Positions 11,537 through 19,747 of a stretch of 64,000 nucleotides of DNA are shown here, piece by piece. The DNA is taken from the NCBI GenBank assembly GCA_965200095.1, contig OZ241350.1, positions 744,001-808,000 of the forward strand. The letters run 5' to 3'. Each line of letters begins with the position of its first letter. The first letter of the stretch is position 1. Below the pieces are notes generated by a model. The model had not been told where the DNA came from. It was given only the letters and a program-made list of their open reading frames with translations, and made no database searches. The stretch comes from JANQOH01 sp965200095 (lineage in GTDB: Bacteria; Pseudomonadota; Alphaproteobacteria; UBA7887). Made by a program: the position numbers and the translations under genes.

Positions 11537-12720
11537 TAGTGTCCTGCCTCTAAAGTTCGTGGCATAGGGTATGCTCGACGCGATGGCAGAAGCGCTTGAC
11601 GGATGCGAGGATGTCGTCGGCGGATTTCGTCCACCTGAAGGGTTTGGGGTTCCGGTTGTGCTTGTCGATAAAAGAGCGGATATCCGCTTCAAGCTGTTTC
11701 GTCGAGTTATGCGCGCCCCTTTGCAGCTGCTTGCGCGTCAGTTCGGCGAACCGGCGTTCCACCCGATTGATCCAGGACGCCGAGGTCGGCGTGAAGTGAA
11801 CACGATAGCGCGGACGCCGCGCCATCCAGGATTTCACCGCTGCGGTCTTGTGGGTGGCGTAGTTGTCCATGACGATGTGAATATCGAGGTCATCGGGAAC
11901 ATGGGCGTCGATTTCCTTGAGGAAGGAGAGGAACTCCCGGGACCGATAACGCCTGTAGCACTTGCCGATAACGAAACCGGTGGCGATGTCGAGGGCGGCG
12001 AACAGCGAGGTCGTCCCGTTGCGCCGATAGTCGTGGGTTCGCCTCTCGGCCATGCCCGGCGTCATGGGCAGGACGGGCCGGGTGCGGTCGAGCGCCTGTA
12101 TCCGGCTCTTTTCGTCGACGCAGAGCACCGGCGCGCGATCCGGCGGCGACAGATAGAGGCCGACAATGTCGGCGCCTTGTCCACGAACTGCGGGTCGCCG
12201 GAAAGCTTGAACGTCTCCGACCGGTGCGGTTGCAGACCGAACGCCTTCCAGATCCGTTGCACCGACGCCGGGGAAAGCCCCACTTCCCGGGCCATCGAGC
12301 GGATCGACCAATGGGTGGCGTCGACCGGCGACGCGTCGAGCGTCCGCCGGACAACCTCGGCCACCCGGGCGTCTTCTATGCTGCGCGGACGCCCCGAACG
12401 CGGCGCGTCCGACAACCCCTCAACGCGATCCTTCAGGAAGCGACGACGCCACTTGCCGACCGTGTGTTCATGCACGCCGACTTCCGCAGCAACCGCCTTG
12501 TTCGTCAAACCATCGGCGCAACGCAGGACGATGCGGCAACGCTCCGCAAGCGCACGCCCAACGCGACGACCGCGAACCCGGCGCTCAAGATACGACCGCT
12601 CTTCGTCGCTCAACACCACGGACGCAACCGGCCGACCCGCACGACGCCCCATCCCATGACCTCCACACAAGCCACATAATCACACACATTATCATGCGAA
12701 CTTCAGAAGCGGGACACTAG
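11536..12720 (-). mobile_element. IS630-family insertion sequence
   Basis: Terminal inverted repeats of 24 bp at 11536-11559 and 12697-12720 match at 21 of 24 positions (ends CTAGTGTCC / GGACACTAG), with the TA dinucleotide at each end as expected for IS630 target duplication. It sits directly against the right end of the IS5 element. Confidence 0.85.
11550..12652 (-). pseudogene. IS630-family transposase, frameshifted
   Basis: The N-terminal half (from ATG 12652) has the helix-turn-helix part, with NKAVAAEVGVHEHTVGKWRR split as NKAVAAEVGV / HEHTVGKWRR, and reads to KLSGDPQFVDK. The catalytic half continues in another frame from DIVGLYLSPP, with the Asp in LCVDEKS, the Asp in IVMDNYATHK and the Glu in NRVERRFAEL. 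At about 12175 only five bases separate the codons of VDK and DIV where the family usually has six, so one base has been lost. There is no slippery heptamer at the break, so this looks like decay (or a sequencing error) rather than programmed frameshifting. Confidence 0.8.
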
Positions 12721-12929
12721 GCACCGAATCGCGCGAACAAACAGGGATAAGACCTCTGTATAACTCGTTTCGCCTGTGGCAGGATCGCGTTCCCAGCGTT
12801 TTGCGATGTTTCCGAACCTGCCGTCGGCGTATGACGATGCGTGACGGAATTGGGAACATCCGCCCCCTGCCTCGGTAATTCCGGCGAAAGAGCATGTGAA
12901 GAAATCGAGAGACGCTACTACTCTTCGTC

Positions 12930-13020
12930 ATTCCCGCGAAAGCGGGAATCTGCTTGCGGCGTTTTCCGTAAGAACACCGGGCCGATATTGCGGACGGCCG
13001 CCTCCGGATTCCCGCTTTCG
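12930..13020. repeat. REPIN, family 1 (left palindrome perfect, right degenerate)
   Basis: Starts with the perfect 20-bp palindrome ATTCCCGCGAAAGCGGGAAT at 12930-12949. The inverted partner at 13008-13020 is cut short and runs into GAGCGTGTGAAG. Confidence 0.8.
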
Positions 13021-13115
13021 AGCGTGTGAAGAAATCGGACGGCCCCCACAATGACGTCTGGAGAACCGGAGAATTGGCGTTGTGAAAGTCAACAGCCCGC
13101 CCACAATACTTCGTC

Positions 13116-13212
13116 ATTCCCGCGAAAGCGAGAATCCGGAAGCGACCGTCCGCAATGTCGGATCGGTTTTCCTTGCGGAAACGCCGCAACAGATTCCCGC
13201 TTTCGCGGGAAT
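13116..13212. repeat. REPIN, family 1
   Basis: Palindromes at 13116-13135 (one mismatch) and 13193-13212 face each other over a conserved spacer related to CCGGAAGCGACCGTCCGCAA. Total 97 bp. Confidence 0.85.
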
Positions 13213-13387
13213 GACGAAGAGTAATAGCGTCTCTCGGTTTCTTCACGCGCTCTTTTGCGGGAAAGAGAGAAGGCGGATTTTCGCAATCTCATCGGGCATC
13301 GTTATGCTCCGCCGGTGAGTTCGGGAGCGTCGCAAAACCGCGGAACCGCGATCCTGCCGCAAGCGAAACCGGTTATGCAGAGGTCTC

Positions 13388-13791
13388 AGGGATACTTGCC
13401 GGAGTCGACGTTATGCGATGTTTCACAGGGCCCCTGAAACCCCGCTAAACAGGGCGCGCCGCAGGCGCCGCCTCCCATGTCCCGAATTCCCCGCGTTCCG
13501 GCGCCGAACCGGACCTTCGCGCGCATGAGAAAACGCCATTCCGGTGCGGCGCTCGCCTTCGCGGCGCGGTTTGACGAACGCGGGCGGAACGTTGTAGGAA
13601 GCGGGTAACGGCCGTTGCGAGCGGCCGCTACCCGTGCCTTGAGAAGGCGCACGGCGACCCCGAGATGCAGTCGGAGTCACCACATGCAGCATACCGGCAA
13701 GACCGCAACACGGGGCGCGCCATGGACCGGCGCGCGCTCGCCTTCCCGGGCGCGCGGGCGCGGTTGTCGTTTGACCGCAGGGGGAACCGGA
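13388..13791 (+). other. Gene-free leader before the methyltransferase cassette, with a hairpin
   Basis: No coding frame is supported. At 13602-13634 a 13-bp stem (12 of 13 paired, CGGGTAACGGCCG against CGGCCGCTACCCG, 7-base loop) may be a leader hairpin or terminator. A strong ribosome site, AGGGGGAA, precedes the ATG at 13792. Confidence 0.5.
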
Positions 13792-14223
13792 ATGGCGAAA
13801 GGCAAAGCGCACGCGCTGGCGGCGCTGGCGGCGCTGACGGCCGTCGGGTGCACGGGGAGCGCGGACGACATCGCGCGGCTGCGGGGCTGCGCGGGCGGTT
13901 CGATCGGGGCGCTGGAGGCAACGCAGGCGGAATATCCGGATTTCCGGGCGGCCGACGTCGATCACGCACTTGGCTACGCGCGAGAGGTACACGGCGACGC
14001 GCGCGGCTGGCTGGCGACGTGGGTGCTTTCGGATCGCACGTGGGAGATGGACGCCGGCAAGGGGGCAGCGTTGTGGTGCGATCTGGCGGATGCTCATGCG
14101 GACGCGCTGGCGGCGTTGCGCGCCGCGGACCGGCCGGGCGCCCGAAGCGCCGAGCGGCAGTCGCGGTTGTTGTTCCAGACGATCAACCTTCACTGCGGTT
14201 TGTGTTGGGGCGCTACGCCATGA
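13792..14223 (+). CDS. Hypothetical protein, possible small lipoprotein, first gene of methyltransferase cassette
   Basis: 143 residues. ATG 13792 is chosen because AGGGGGAA stands just upstream and because the protein then opens with a short hydrophobic stretch, ALAALAALTAVGC, that resembles a lipoprotein signal with a lipobox Cys near residue 19. The rest is alanine-rich with a few tryptophans (ARGWLATWVLSDRTWEMD) and a C-terminal HCGLCWGATP. I do not recognise the family. Its TGA overlaps the ATG of the next gene (ATGA at 14220-14223), so translation is coupled and its role is probably tied to the downstream genes. The lipoprotein reading is tentative. Confidence 0.55.
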   Translation: MAKGKAHALAALAALTAVGCTGSADDIARLRGCAGGSIGALEATQAEYPDFRAADVDHALGYAREVHGDARGWLATWVLSDRTWEMDAGKGAALWCDLADAHADALAALRAADRPGARSAERQSRLLFQTINLHCGLCWGATP

Positions 14224-15095
14224 CGGACGGCGGCGCGGGCGGCGGGCGCAAGCCGAAGGCGGAACTCTCGGATCGCCATGCGGCGATCACGGACAAGGCG
14301 GGCGAGGCGGCGCGGCGCGGTTGGGCGCGCCAATCGAAGGCGGGGCATTGTTCCGTTCCGGCGGCCGAGTCGTATCTCGAAGCCGGGCGCCTGTTGCAGG
14401 CACTGGTGCGCGAATGTTCGCGCGGCGAACTCATGCTGGCGCACCGCCGCGCCGGAATGTCGACGGAGCGGGCGTCGCACCTTCGGAAGCTGGCGGAAAC
14501 CTGTCCTGACGCGCGAGATCGCTACCTCGACTTCAACGAGCAAGATCGCCGACGAAGCGCGCGCGCCATGACGGACGGCGGCTCGGCGCGCGTCGAACCC
14601 GCGCATATCGCGGACGCGGCGCGCGGGATCGGCGACGAAATGGGCAAGATCGCTCTCGCGTGCTTCTTCGGGCGTCCGCTCGTTGCGCCGGATACCGCGG
14701 GGCCGACCATCGCCGAGCGGGCGGCGGTGGCAATCTCCGACGCCATGGGCGCCATCGCCGACGATGCGCGCTCGCCCGCGGACACCATGGCGCAGACGGC
14801 GCACGCCATCGACGACGCCATGAAGGAGATCGCCGACGAAGCGCACCCGCCTTCGGACACGGCGGCGCGGGCGGCGCGGGCCATCGCCGACGAAATACGC
14901 AAGATGGCCGACGATGCGCAGTCGCCTTCGGGCGCCGCGGCGCGGGTAACGGCCGCCGCCGCCCGCAACGTGAACGACGTCGCCGACATGCTGTATGTCG
15001 GCGGCGACGAACCGCGTTCGCCAACCGCGGCGCGGGCGGTGCGCGCGATCGCCGACGAAATGAGCAAGATCGCCGACGCGGCAGGCGCGCCATGA
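14220..15095 (+). CDS. Alanine-rich protein with 25-residue tandem repeats
   Basis: 291 residues. The first 120 residues are basic and helical (for example SYLEAGRLLQALVRECSRGE and the helix-turn-helix-like MSTERASHLRKLAETCP), somewhat like small phage DNA-binding proteins, but I do not recognise a family. From about residue 157 a 25-residue unit repeats about five times: AISDAMGAIADDARSP, AIDDAMKEIADEAHPP, AIADEIRKMADDAQSP, a longer divergent unit, and AIADEMSKIADAAGAP. The pattern predicts amphipathic helices that could form a solenoid or coiled coil. It overlaps both neighbours by four bases (ATGA), so it is part of the methyltransferase operon. Function unknown. Confidence 0.65.
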   Translation: MTDGGAGGGRKPKAELSDRHAAITDKAGEAARRGWARQSKAGHCSVPAAESYLEAGRLLQALVRECSRGELMLAHRRAGMSTERASHLRKLAETCPDARDRYLDFNEQDRRRSARAMTDGGSARVEPAHIADAARGIGDEMGKIALACFFGRPLVAPDTAGPTIAERAAVAISDAMGAIADDARSPADTMAQTAHAIDDAMKEIADEAHPPSDTAARAARAIADEIRKMADDAQSPSGAAARVTAAAARNVNDVADMLYVGGDEPRSPTAARAVRAIADEMSKIADAAGAP

Positions 15096-16648
15096 CAGGC
15101 GGCGGCAACACGCTGTATTTCGGCGATTGCCTACAGGTGATGCGGGCAGACATTCCCAATGAGAGCGTCGACCTCGTCTACCTGGACCCGCCTTTCAACA
15201 GCAAGCGCCTGTACAACGCCTTCATGGGCGGGGCTCAGTGGGTTGCCTTCGCGGACACGTCGCGCTGGGCGGAAGCCGTCGACGATTGGCACGAAGTGGC
15301 CGGCAAGGTGGATACCGCGCCCGTCATGGAAGCCTTGCGGACGATGTTAGGCGAGGGCGCCATGCTCGCCTATCTCGCCTATATGGCCAACCGCCTTGTC
15401 GAATGTCGGCGCGTTCTCAAGCCGACCGGTTCAATCTATCTTCACTGCGACCCTACGGCGTCGCGCTATCTCAAGGTGTTGATGGACGCGATATTCGGCG
15501 CGTCGAATTTCCGAAACGAAGTCATATGGAAGCGGACAAACGCGCATGGCGGCGCGCGGCGCTTCGGACCCGTGCACGATACGATATTCTTCTACACGAA
15601 GACGGATCGATACACGTGGAACCGCGTTCTCCAACCGCACGATGAAGCCTATGTGAAGGTGTCCTATCGTCATATGGACCCGGACGGGCGCCGATACCAA
15701 CATATTGCGTTGACGGGCCCTGGAACGAGGCAGGGCGAGTCGGGCTCGGAATGGCGCGGGCGGAACCCGACCGCGCAGGGACGCCATTGGGCGATACCGC
15801 GGAAACTCCCCGGTATGGACGACGTTCCGAAACCGCTTCTCGAAGCGCTGGATTACCTGGACCGCGCGGGCCGGATCGCTTGGCCGAAAGGCGGCGAAGG
15901 GATGCCACGTTTCAAGCGGTATCTTGACGAACTGGAGGGTATCGCGGCGCAAGACGTAATCGTCGACGTGGGCGCTGTGGCGTCGAAGGCGCGCGAGCGT
16001 CTCGGCTACCCTGCGCAGAAGCCGCTTGCGTTGCTGGATCGGATCGTTCGCGCGGCGTCTAACGAAGGCGACGTGGTGCTGGACCCGTTTTGCGGTTGCG
16101 GAACGACCATTCACGCTGCGCAGGTGGCGGGGCGGCGCTGGATCGGGATCGACGTGTCGGTCAACGCATGTCGGATCATCGAACGGCGCCTGAAAGCCGC
16201 CTTCGATGCGCTGTGGGAAGACATTCGGTTCATCGGCTTCCCGAGGACGGCCGAAGACGCGCGGGCGCTGGCCGACCTCGATAAATTCCGGTTCGAACAT
16301 TGGGCGGCGGCGCTCATTGACGGAATGGAACCGAACACGGTTCAACGCGGCGACAAGGGCATTGACGGACGCGGGCGGCTTGCGCTGCGACGGGGCCAGT
16401 TCGTGGATGTCGTCTCGCAGGTGAAAGGCGGCGGCGCGGGCGCACCGGCCGTGCAGGCGTTCGCCGGCGCCATGCGCCAGGCCGGCGCCGACATGGGCAT
16501 TTTCATATGCTTCAAGGACCGCATTACGCGCGGGATGCGAGACGCCGCGGCAAGCGCAGGGCGGTTCATGGGCGTTCCGGCGCTGCAAATCTACGCCATC
16601 GAAGACCATTTCGACGGGAAAGAACCCGTCTGGCCGCGCGCGGGTTGA
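15092..16648 (+). CDS. DNA methyltransferase fused to a C-terminal restriction-endonuclease-like domain
   Basis: 518 residues. The N-terminal two thirds is a beta-class amino-methyltransferase: catalytic DPPFN at 32-36 and, at about 331-339, the SAM-binding block DPFCGCGTT followed by GRRWIGIDVS. The order (DPPY-type motif before FxGxG) is that of type III Mod and related beta enzymes, which methylate adenine N6 or cytosine N4. The C-terminus (about 395-518) has GIDGRG and, 20 residues on, VVSQVKGG, a PD-(D/E)xK pattern of Mrr-like nucleases with QxK. One chain may therefore both modify and cut, or the tail may serve recognition. No separate nuclease gene is present. It is translationally coupled to the repeat protein upstream and is bracketed by two MITE-like elements. 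Confidence 0.85.
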   Translation: MTGGGNTLYFGDCLQVMRADIPNESVDLVYLDPPFNSKRLYNAFMGGAQWVAFADTSRWAEAVDDWHEVAGKVDTAPVMEALRTMLGEGAMLAYLAYMANRLVECRRVLKPTGSIYLHCDPTASRYLKVLMDAIFGASNFRNEVIWKRTNAHGGARRFGPVHDTIFFYTKTDRYTWNRVLQPHDEAYVKVSYRHMDPDGRRYQHIALTGPGTRQGESGSEWRGRNPTAQGRHWAIPRKLPGMDDVPKPLLEALDYLDRAGRIAWPKGGEGMPRFKRYLDELEGIAAQDVIVDVGAVASKARERLGYPAQKPLALLDRIVRAASNEGDVVLDPFCGCGTTIHAAQVAGRRWIGIDVSVNACRIIERRLKAAFDALWEDIRFIGFPRTAEDARALADLDKFRFEHWAAALIDGMEPNTVQRGDKGIDGRGRLALRRGQFVDVVSQVKGGGAGAPAVQAFAGAMRQAGADMGIFICFKDRITRGMRDAAASAGRFMGVPALQIYAIEDHFDGKEPVWPRAG

Positions 16649-16782
16649 CGCTGGCCGGCGCGGGCTGGCGCTCGCCGTCGAAGGCGAGGCGCGCGGGCGC
16701 GGTCGGCAGGTCGGCACTCGCCTTCGCGGGCGCCGCGTCGCCAGTGCAGACGGCCAGAATTAGCTGCCAGAATTAGTTGGAC
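16649..16782. other. Short spacer between methyltransferase gene and MITE-like element 2
   Basis: Holds a short hairpin (CTCGCC GTCGAA GGCGAG near 16670) and a doubled GCCAGAATTAG near 16752-16775. No gene is seen. Confidence 0.4.
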
Positions 16783-17172
16783 GAGACCTCTGCATAACTC
16801 GTTTCGCCTGCGGCAGGATCGCGTTCCCGGCGTTTTACGACGTTTCCGAACCCGCCGTCGGCGTATGACGATGCGTGACGGAATTGGGAACATCCGCCCC
16901 CTGCCTCGGTAATTCTCGCGACAGAGATTGCGAAGAAATCGGCCGGCCTTACAAGTACTCGTCATTCCCGCGAAAGCGGGAATCTGTTGCAGCGTTTCCG
17001 CAAGGAAAACTGGGCCGATATAGCGGACGGCCGCCTCCAGATTCCCGCTTTCGCGGGAATGACGAAGTATTGTTCGATATGCATCGTTATGCTTTGCCGG
17101 TGAGTTCGGGAGCGTCGTAAAAACGCGGGAACGCGATCCTGCGACAAGCGAATCCGGTTATGCAGGGGTCTC
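16783..17172. mobile_element. MITE-like element 2
   Basis: 390 bp. Its ends (GAGACCTCTGCATAACTCG at the left, inverted GAGACCCCTGCATAACCGG at the right) match those of element 1 and are followed by about 160 bp of near-identical sequence on the left. TGGAC occurs at 16778-16782 and 17173-17177, consistent with a 5-bp target duplication. It contains one REPIN and no transposase. The ends resemble those of small DDE insertion sequences, but the parent element is not in the window. Confidence 0.7.
16964..17060. repeat. REPIN, family 1, inside MITE-like element 2
   Basis: Perfect 20-bp palindromes at 16964-16983 and 17041-17060 in inverted order, 97 bp in all. Confidence 0.88.
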
Positions 17173-17287
17173 TGGACGTGGAAATTTGCGGGAAGATGCG
17201 GGAATTCCGAACGATTGGGGGCGGCGGGGGCGGGGCGCTCCGGGGATGTCCGTTTATTTCCGGCTGCTGCGATTATTTTTTGGCCAG

Positions 17288-18433
17288 CTACGTCCGCAGC
17301 GGGCGGGCGAAGGCGCGGATGTCGGCGACCAGCGCTTCGGGCTCCTCCATCGCGGCGAAATGACCGCCCCGCGGCATGTCGGTCCAGTGGACGATGTTGT
17401 AGGCGGTCTCCGCATAGGAACGCGGCGGCCAGGGGACGAACTCGACCGGGAAGGCGGCGACGCCCACCGGCGCCTCGATGCGCCCGCCCGGGGGCAGGAA
17501 CCTGTCGCCCGACTCGCGATGGCCGTAATAGATCCAGGTCGCCGTGTTGAAACTGCGGGTGAGCAGATAGACCATGACGTTGTCGAGAAGCCGGTCCTTC
17601 GAATAGACGGCGTCCAGCCCGCCGCGGCGCAAATCCGACCAGGCATGGAACTTCTCGATAATCCACGCCGCGACGCCGACGGGGCTGTCCATCATCGCGT
17701 AGGAGAGGGTCTGCGGTTTGGTGGCGTGCTGGCGCAGATAGGCGCCGCCGGCGTCGAAAATCCTGTGCGCCTCCCGCGCCCAGGCTTTTTCCTCGTCGCT
17801 CCGGGGCGCGACGCCGGCGGCGCGCACGCCCATCATGTTGAGGTGAATGCCGGCGCAGGGCGGCGCGTGCCCGAAGCCGATCCACGACGCGATCGCAGCG
17901 CCCCAGTCGCCGCCCTGGGCGAGGAACCGCCGGTATCCCAAAACCTCCGCCATGAGCTTCGCGAACATGCCGGCCACGGCGCGGGGGCCGATGGGGCGCG
18001 GCGGCTTGCCGGACCAGCCGTAACCGGGAAGGCTCGGCGCCACCACGTCGAACGAGTCCTCCGCGCGCCCGCCGAAGCGTTCGGGATGCGCCAGCGGTTC
18101 GAGGACCTCCATGAACTCGAACACCGACCCCGGCCAGCCGTGGCTTATGAGCAGCGGCGTCGGGTCCGGGCCGCTCCCGCGCAGATGGATATAGTGCAGG
18201 TCCAGCCCGTCGACCCGGGCCGTGAACTGGGGGAAGCGGTTGAGCGCTGCTTCCGCCGCCCGCCAGTCGTAAGAGTCCAGCCAGTGCGCGGCGAGCGCTT
18301 TCATATAGTCGAGGTCGGCGCCGTGGGCCCAGCCGCCGCCGTCGGGCGCCTCGTGCCACGGGAAGGCCGCCACGCGGGCGCGGATGTCGTCGAGCGCCCG
18401 GTCGGGCGCGGAAACTCTGAAAGGCGTCGGCAT
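17288..18433 (-). CDS. Epoxide hydrolase (EHN-type alpha/beta hydrolase)
   Basis: 381 residues with the N-terminal epoxide-hydrolase domain (residues 1-75, PFRVSAPDRALDDIRARV) followed by the alpha/beta hydrolase fold. Seen motifs are the oxyanion-hole block HGWPGS at 98-103, the nucleophile D176 in GGDWGA, and the catalytic His at about 358 in RGGHFAAMEEPE. The reaction is opening of an epoxide to a diol through an ester intermediate; the natural substrate is unknown. It starts just after the stop of the SDR gene on the same strand (13-base gap), so the two are probably one operon with linked substrates. Confidence 0.9.
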   Translation of the reverse strand: MPTPFRVSAPDRALDDIRARVAAFPWHEAPDGGGWAHGADLDYMKALAAHWLDSYDWRAAEAALNRFPQFTARVDGLDLHYIHLRGSGPDPTPLLISHGWPGSVFEFMEVLEPLAHPERFGGRAEDSFDVVAPSLPGYGWSGKPPRPIGPRAVAGMFAKLMAEVLGYRRFLAQGGDWGAAIASWIGFGHAPPCAGIHLNMMGVRAAGVAPRSDEEKAWAREAHRIFDAGGAYLRQHATKPQTLSYAMMDSPVGVAAWIIEKFHAWSDLRRGGLDAVYSKDRLLDNVMVYLLTRSFNTATWIYYGHRESGDRFLPPGGRIEAPVGVAAFPVEFVPWPPRSYAETAYNIVHWTDMPRGGHFAAMEEPEALVADIRAFARPLRT

Positions 18434-18446
18434 CGTCTCCCCCGCT

Positions 18447-19202
18447 TCAGTCGATGGTGAAGCCGCTGTCCACGGCGATGACCTGGCCGGTCGTCCGCGC
18501 GGACTCGTCGGAGGCGAGGTAGAGCGCGAGCCTCGCTACGTCCTCAGGCTCGATCAGGCCGACGAGATGGCGGGCGGCCATGCCCCGCACCGCCGCGTCG
18601 CGTTCGAGCATCGCGATCACCCGCGCGGTGCGCACCGTGCCCGGCGCCAGCGCGTTCACGCGGACTCCCTGCGGGCCGTATTCCACCGCCATCGACCGGG
18701 TGAGCGCCGCAACCCCGCCCTTGGCCGCCGTGTAGCAGTCGCGCCCCGGAAGGCCGTTCAGCGCCACGCTCGACGCCGTGTTGACCACCGCGCCGCCGCC
18801 GGCCGCGATCAGGCGCGGCAGGCCGTGCTTGCACACGAGGAACGTGCCGAACAGGTCGAGACCGATGGCGCGCCGGAACTCTTCTTCCGACGCCTCGGTC
18901 ACCGGGCCGTCGGCGGGGGTCGCCCCGCCGGCGTTGTTGTAGAGCACGTCGAGGCCGCCGAACCGCTCCGCCGCCGCGCCGACGGCCGCCGCCACCGCGT
19001 CGCCTTGCGTGACGTCGGCCGCCAGGAACACCGCCTCGCCCCCTTCGGCGTTGGCGAGCGCCGCGGTTTCGGCGCCGCCTTCCTCGTCGATGTCGGCGAT
19101 GGCCACCCGCGCGCCTTCGGCCGCGAACAGCACCGCCGCCGCCCGCCCGATGCCCTTCGCGCCGCCGGTCAGGAAAACCCGTTTGCCCTCCAGCCTTCCC
19201 AT
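18447..19202 (-). CDS. Short-chain dehydrogenase/reductase
   Basis: 251 residues, classical SDR. The NAD(P) site is TGGAKGIG at 12-19, NNAG stands at 89-92, the catalytic Ser in NTASSVA (144/145), and YxxxK as Y157-K161. Acidic residues after the second strand (ADIDEE) favour NAD over NADP. The C-terminus SGFTID is usual for the FabG-like branch. It precedes the epoxide hydrolase in the same direction. Substrate unknown. The start at 19202 is followed upstream by CGGGAGAGGT, a plausible ribosome site. Confidence 0.9.
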   Translation of the reverse strand: MGRLEGKRVFLTGGAKGIGRAAAVLFAAEGARVAIADIDEEGGAETAALANAEGGEAVFLAADVTQGDAVAAAVGAAAERFGGLDVLYNNAGGATPADGPVTEASEEEFRRAIGLDLFGTFLVCKHGLPRLIAAGGGAVVNTASSVALNGLPGRDCYTAAKGGVAALTRSMAVEYGPQGVRVNALAPGTVRTARVIAMLERDAAVRGMAARHLVGLIEPEDVARLALYLASDESARTTGQVIAVDSGFTID

Positions 19203-19411
19203 CTCGACCTCTCCCGGGATGCGCTGCGATGCTCCGTCGCCGCCCTATCGTAAGCTACATCGCGCGGTTTCATATTGCGATCTCACATATTGCGTGACAA
19301 TCGCGCCGAATTTGCCTAACGGTTTGCGCCGCAGGGGAGGAGAGTCACGCGCGGCGCGGGGAGAACCGCGCCGTCATGCCTTCCCGTTCGCGATCACCAG
19401 GGAGAAGACGT

Positions 19412-19747
19412 ATGGCCCGCAGCACGACCGGCGAGACGAAGGCGACGAAACGCTACAAGCCGACGCCCCGCGACCTCAGCGACCGCGCCCATCTCATCGA
19501 GGTCATCCGCGACGGCGCCGGATGCACCACGGCGGTGGCGAAGCAGACGCTGATCGACCTTCTGGAGACGATGACCGTCTCGCTGAAGAAGAACAAGAAA
19601 GTGCAAATCTACGGGTTCGGCACCTTCACCATCGTCCGCCGCCCGGCGCGCAAGGGGCGCAACCCGCGCACCGGCGAGTCGATCAGGGTCAAGGCGTCGA
19701 AATCGATACGCTTCAAGGCCGGCAAGGCGTTGAAGGACTCGGTGTGA
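19412..19747 (+). CDS. HU/IHF-family DNA-binding protein
   Basis: 111 residues from ATG 19412, preceded by AGGGAGAAG. After a basic 25-residue N-terminal extension it follows the HU fold: helices to about residue 65, then the KVQIYGFGTFTIVRRPARKG strand and the DNA-clamping arm GRNPRTGESIRV. The extension makes it longer than the usual 90-residue HU. The last codon and stop overlap the GTG of the amidohydrolase gene (GTGA). It is a nucleoid protein that bends DNA; whether this copy has a special role is unknown. Confidence 0.9.
   Translation: MARSTTGETKATKRYKPTPRDLSDRAHLIEVIRDGAGCTTAVAKQTLIDLLETMTVSLKKNKKVQIYGFGTFTIVRRPARKGRNPRTGESIRVKASKSIRFKAGKALKDSV

Larger units (their letters stand above)
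12749..13387. mobile_element. MITE-like element 1 with about 100-bp terminal inverted repeats
   Basis: The left end (12749 on: AAGACCTCTGTATAACTCG) and the inverted right end (13387 backwards: GAGACCTCTGCATAACCGG) stay similar for roughly 100 bp. The same ends bound element 2 at 16783-17172. Matching AGGGAT copies at 12743-12748 and 13388-13393 look like a target duplication. No transposase is encoded. Two REPIN-type repeats sit inside. Confidence 0.7.

Noticed and set aside
11550..12652. IS630 transposase as a programmed frameshift pair
   Set aside because: The break has no slippery heptamer and looks like a one-base loss; IS630 is normally a single frame.
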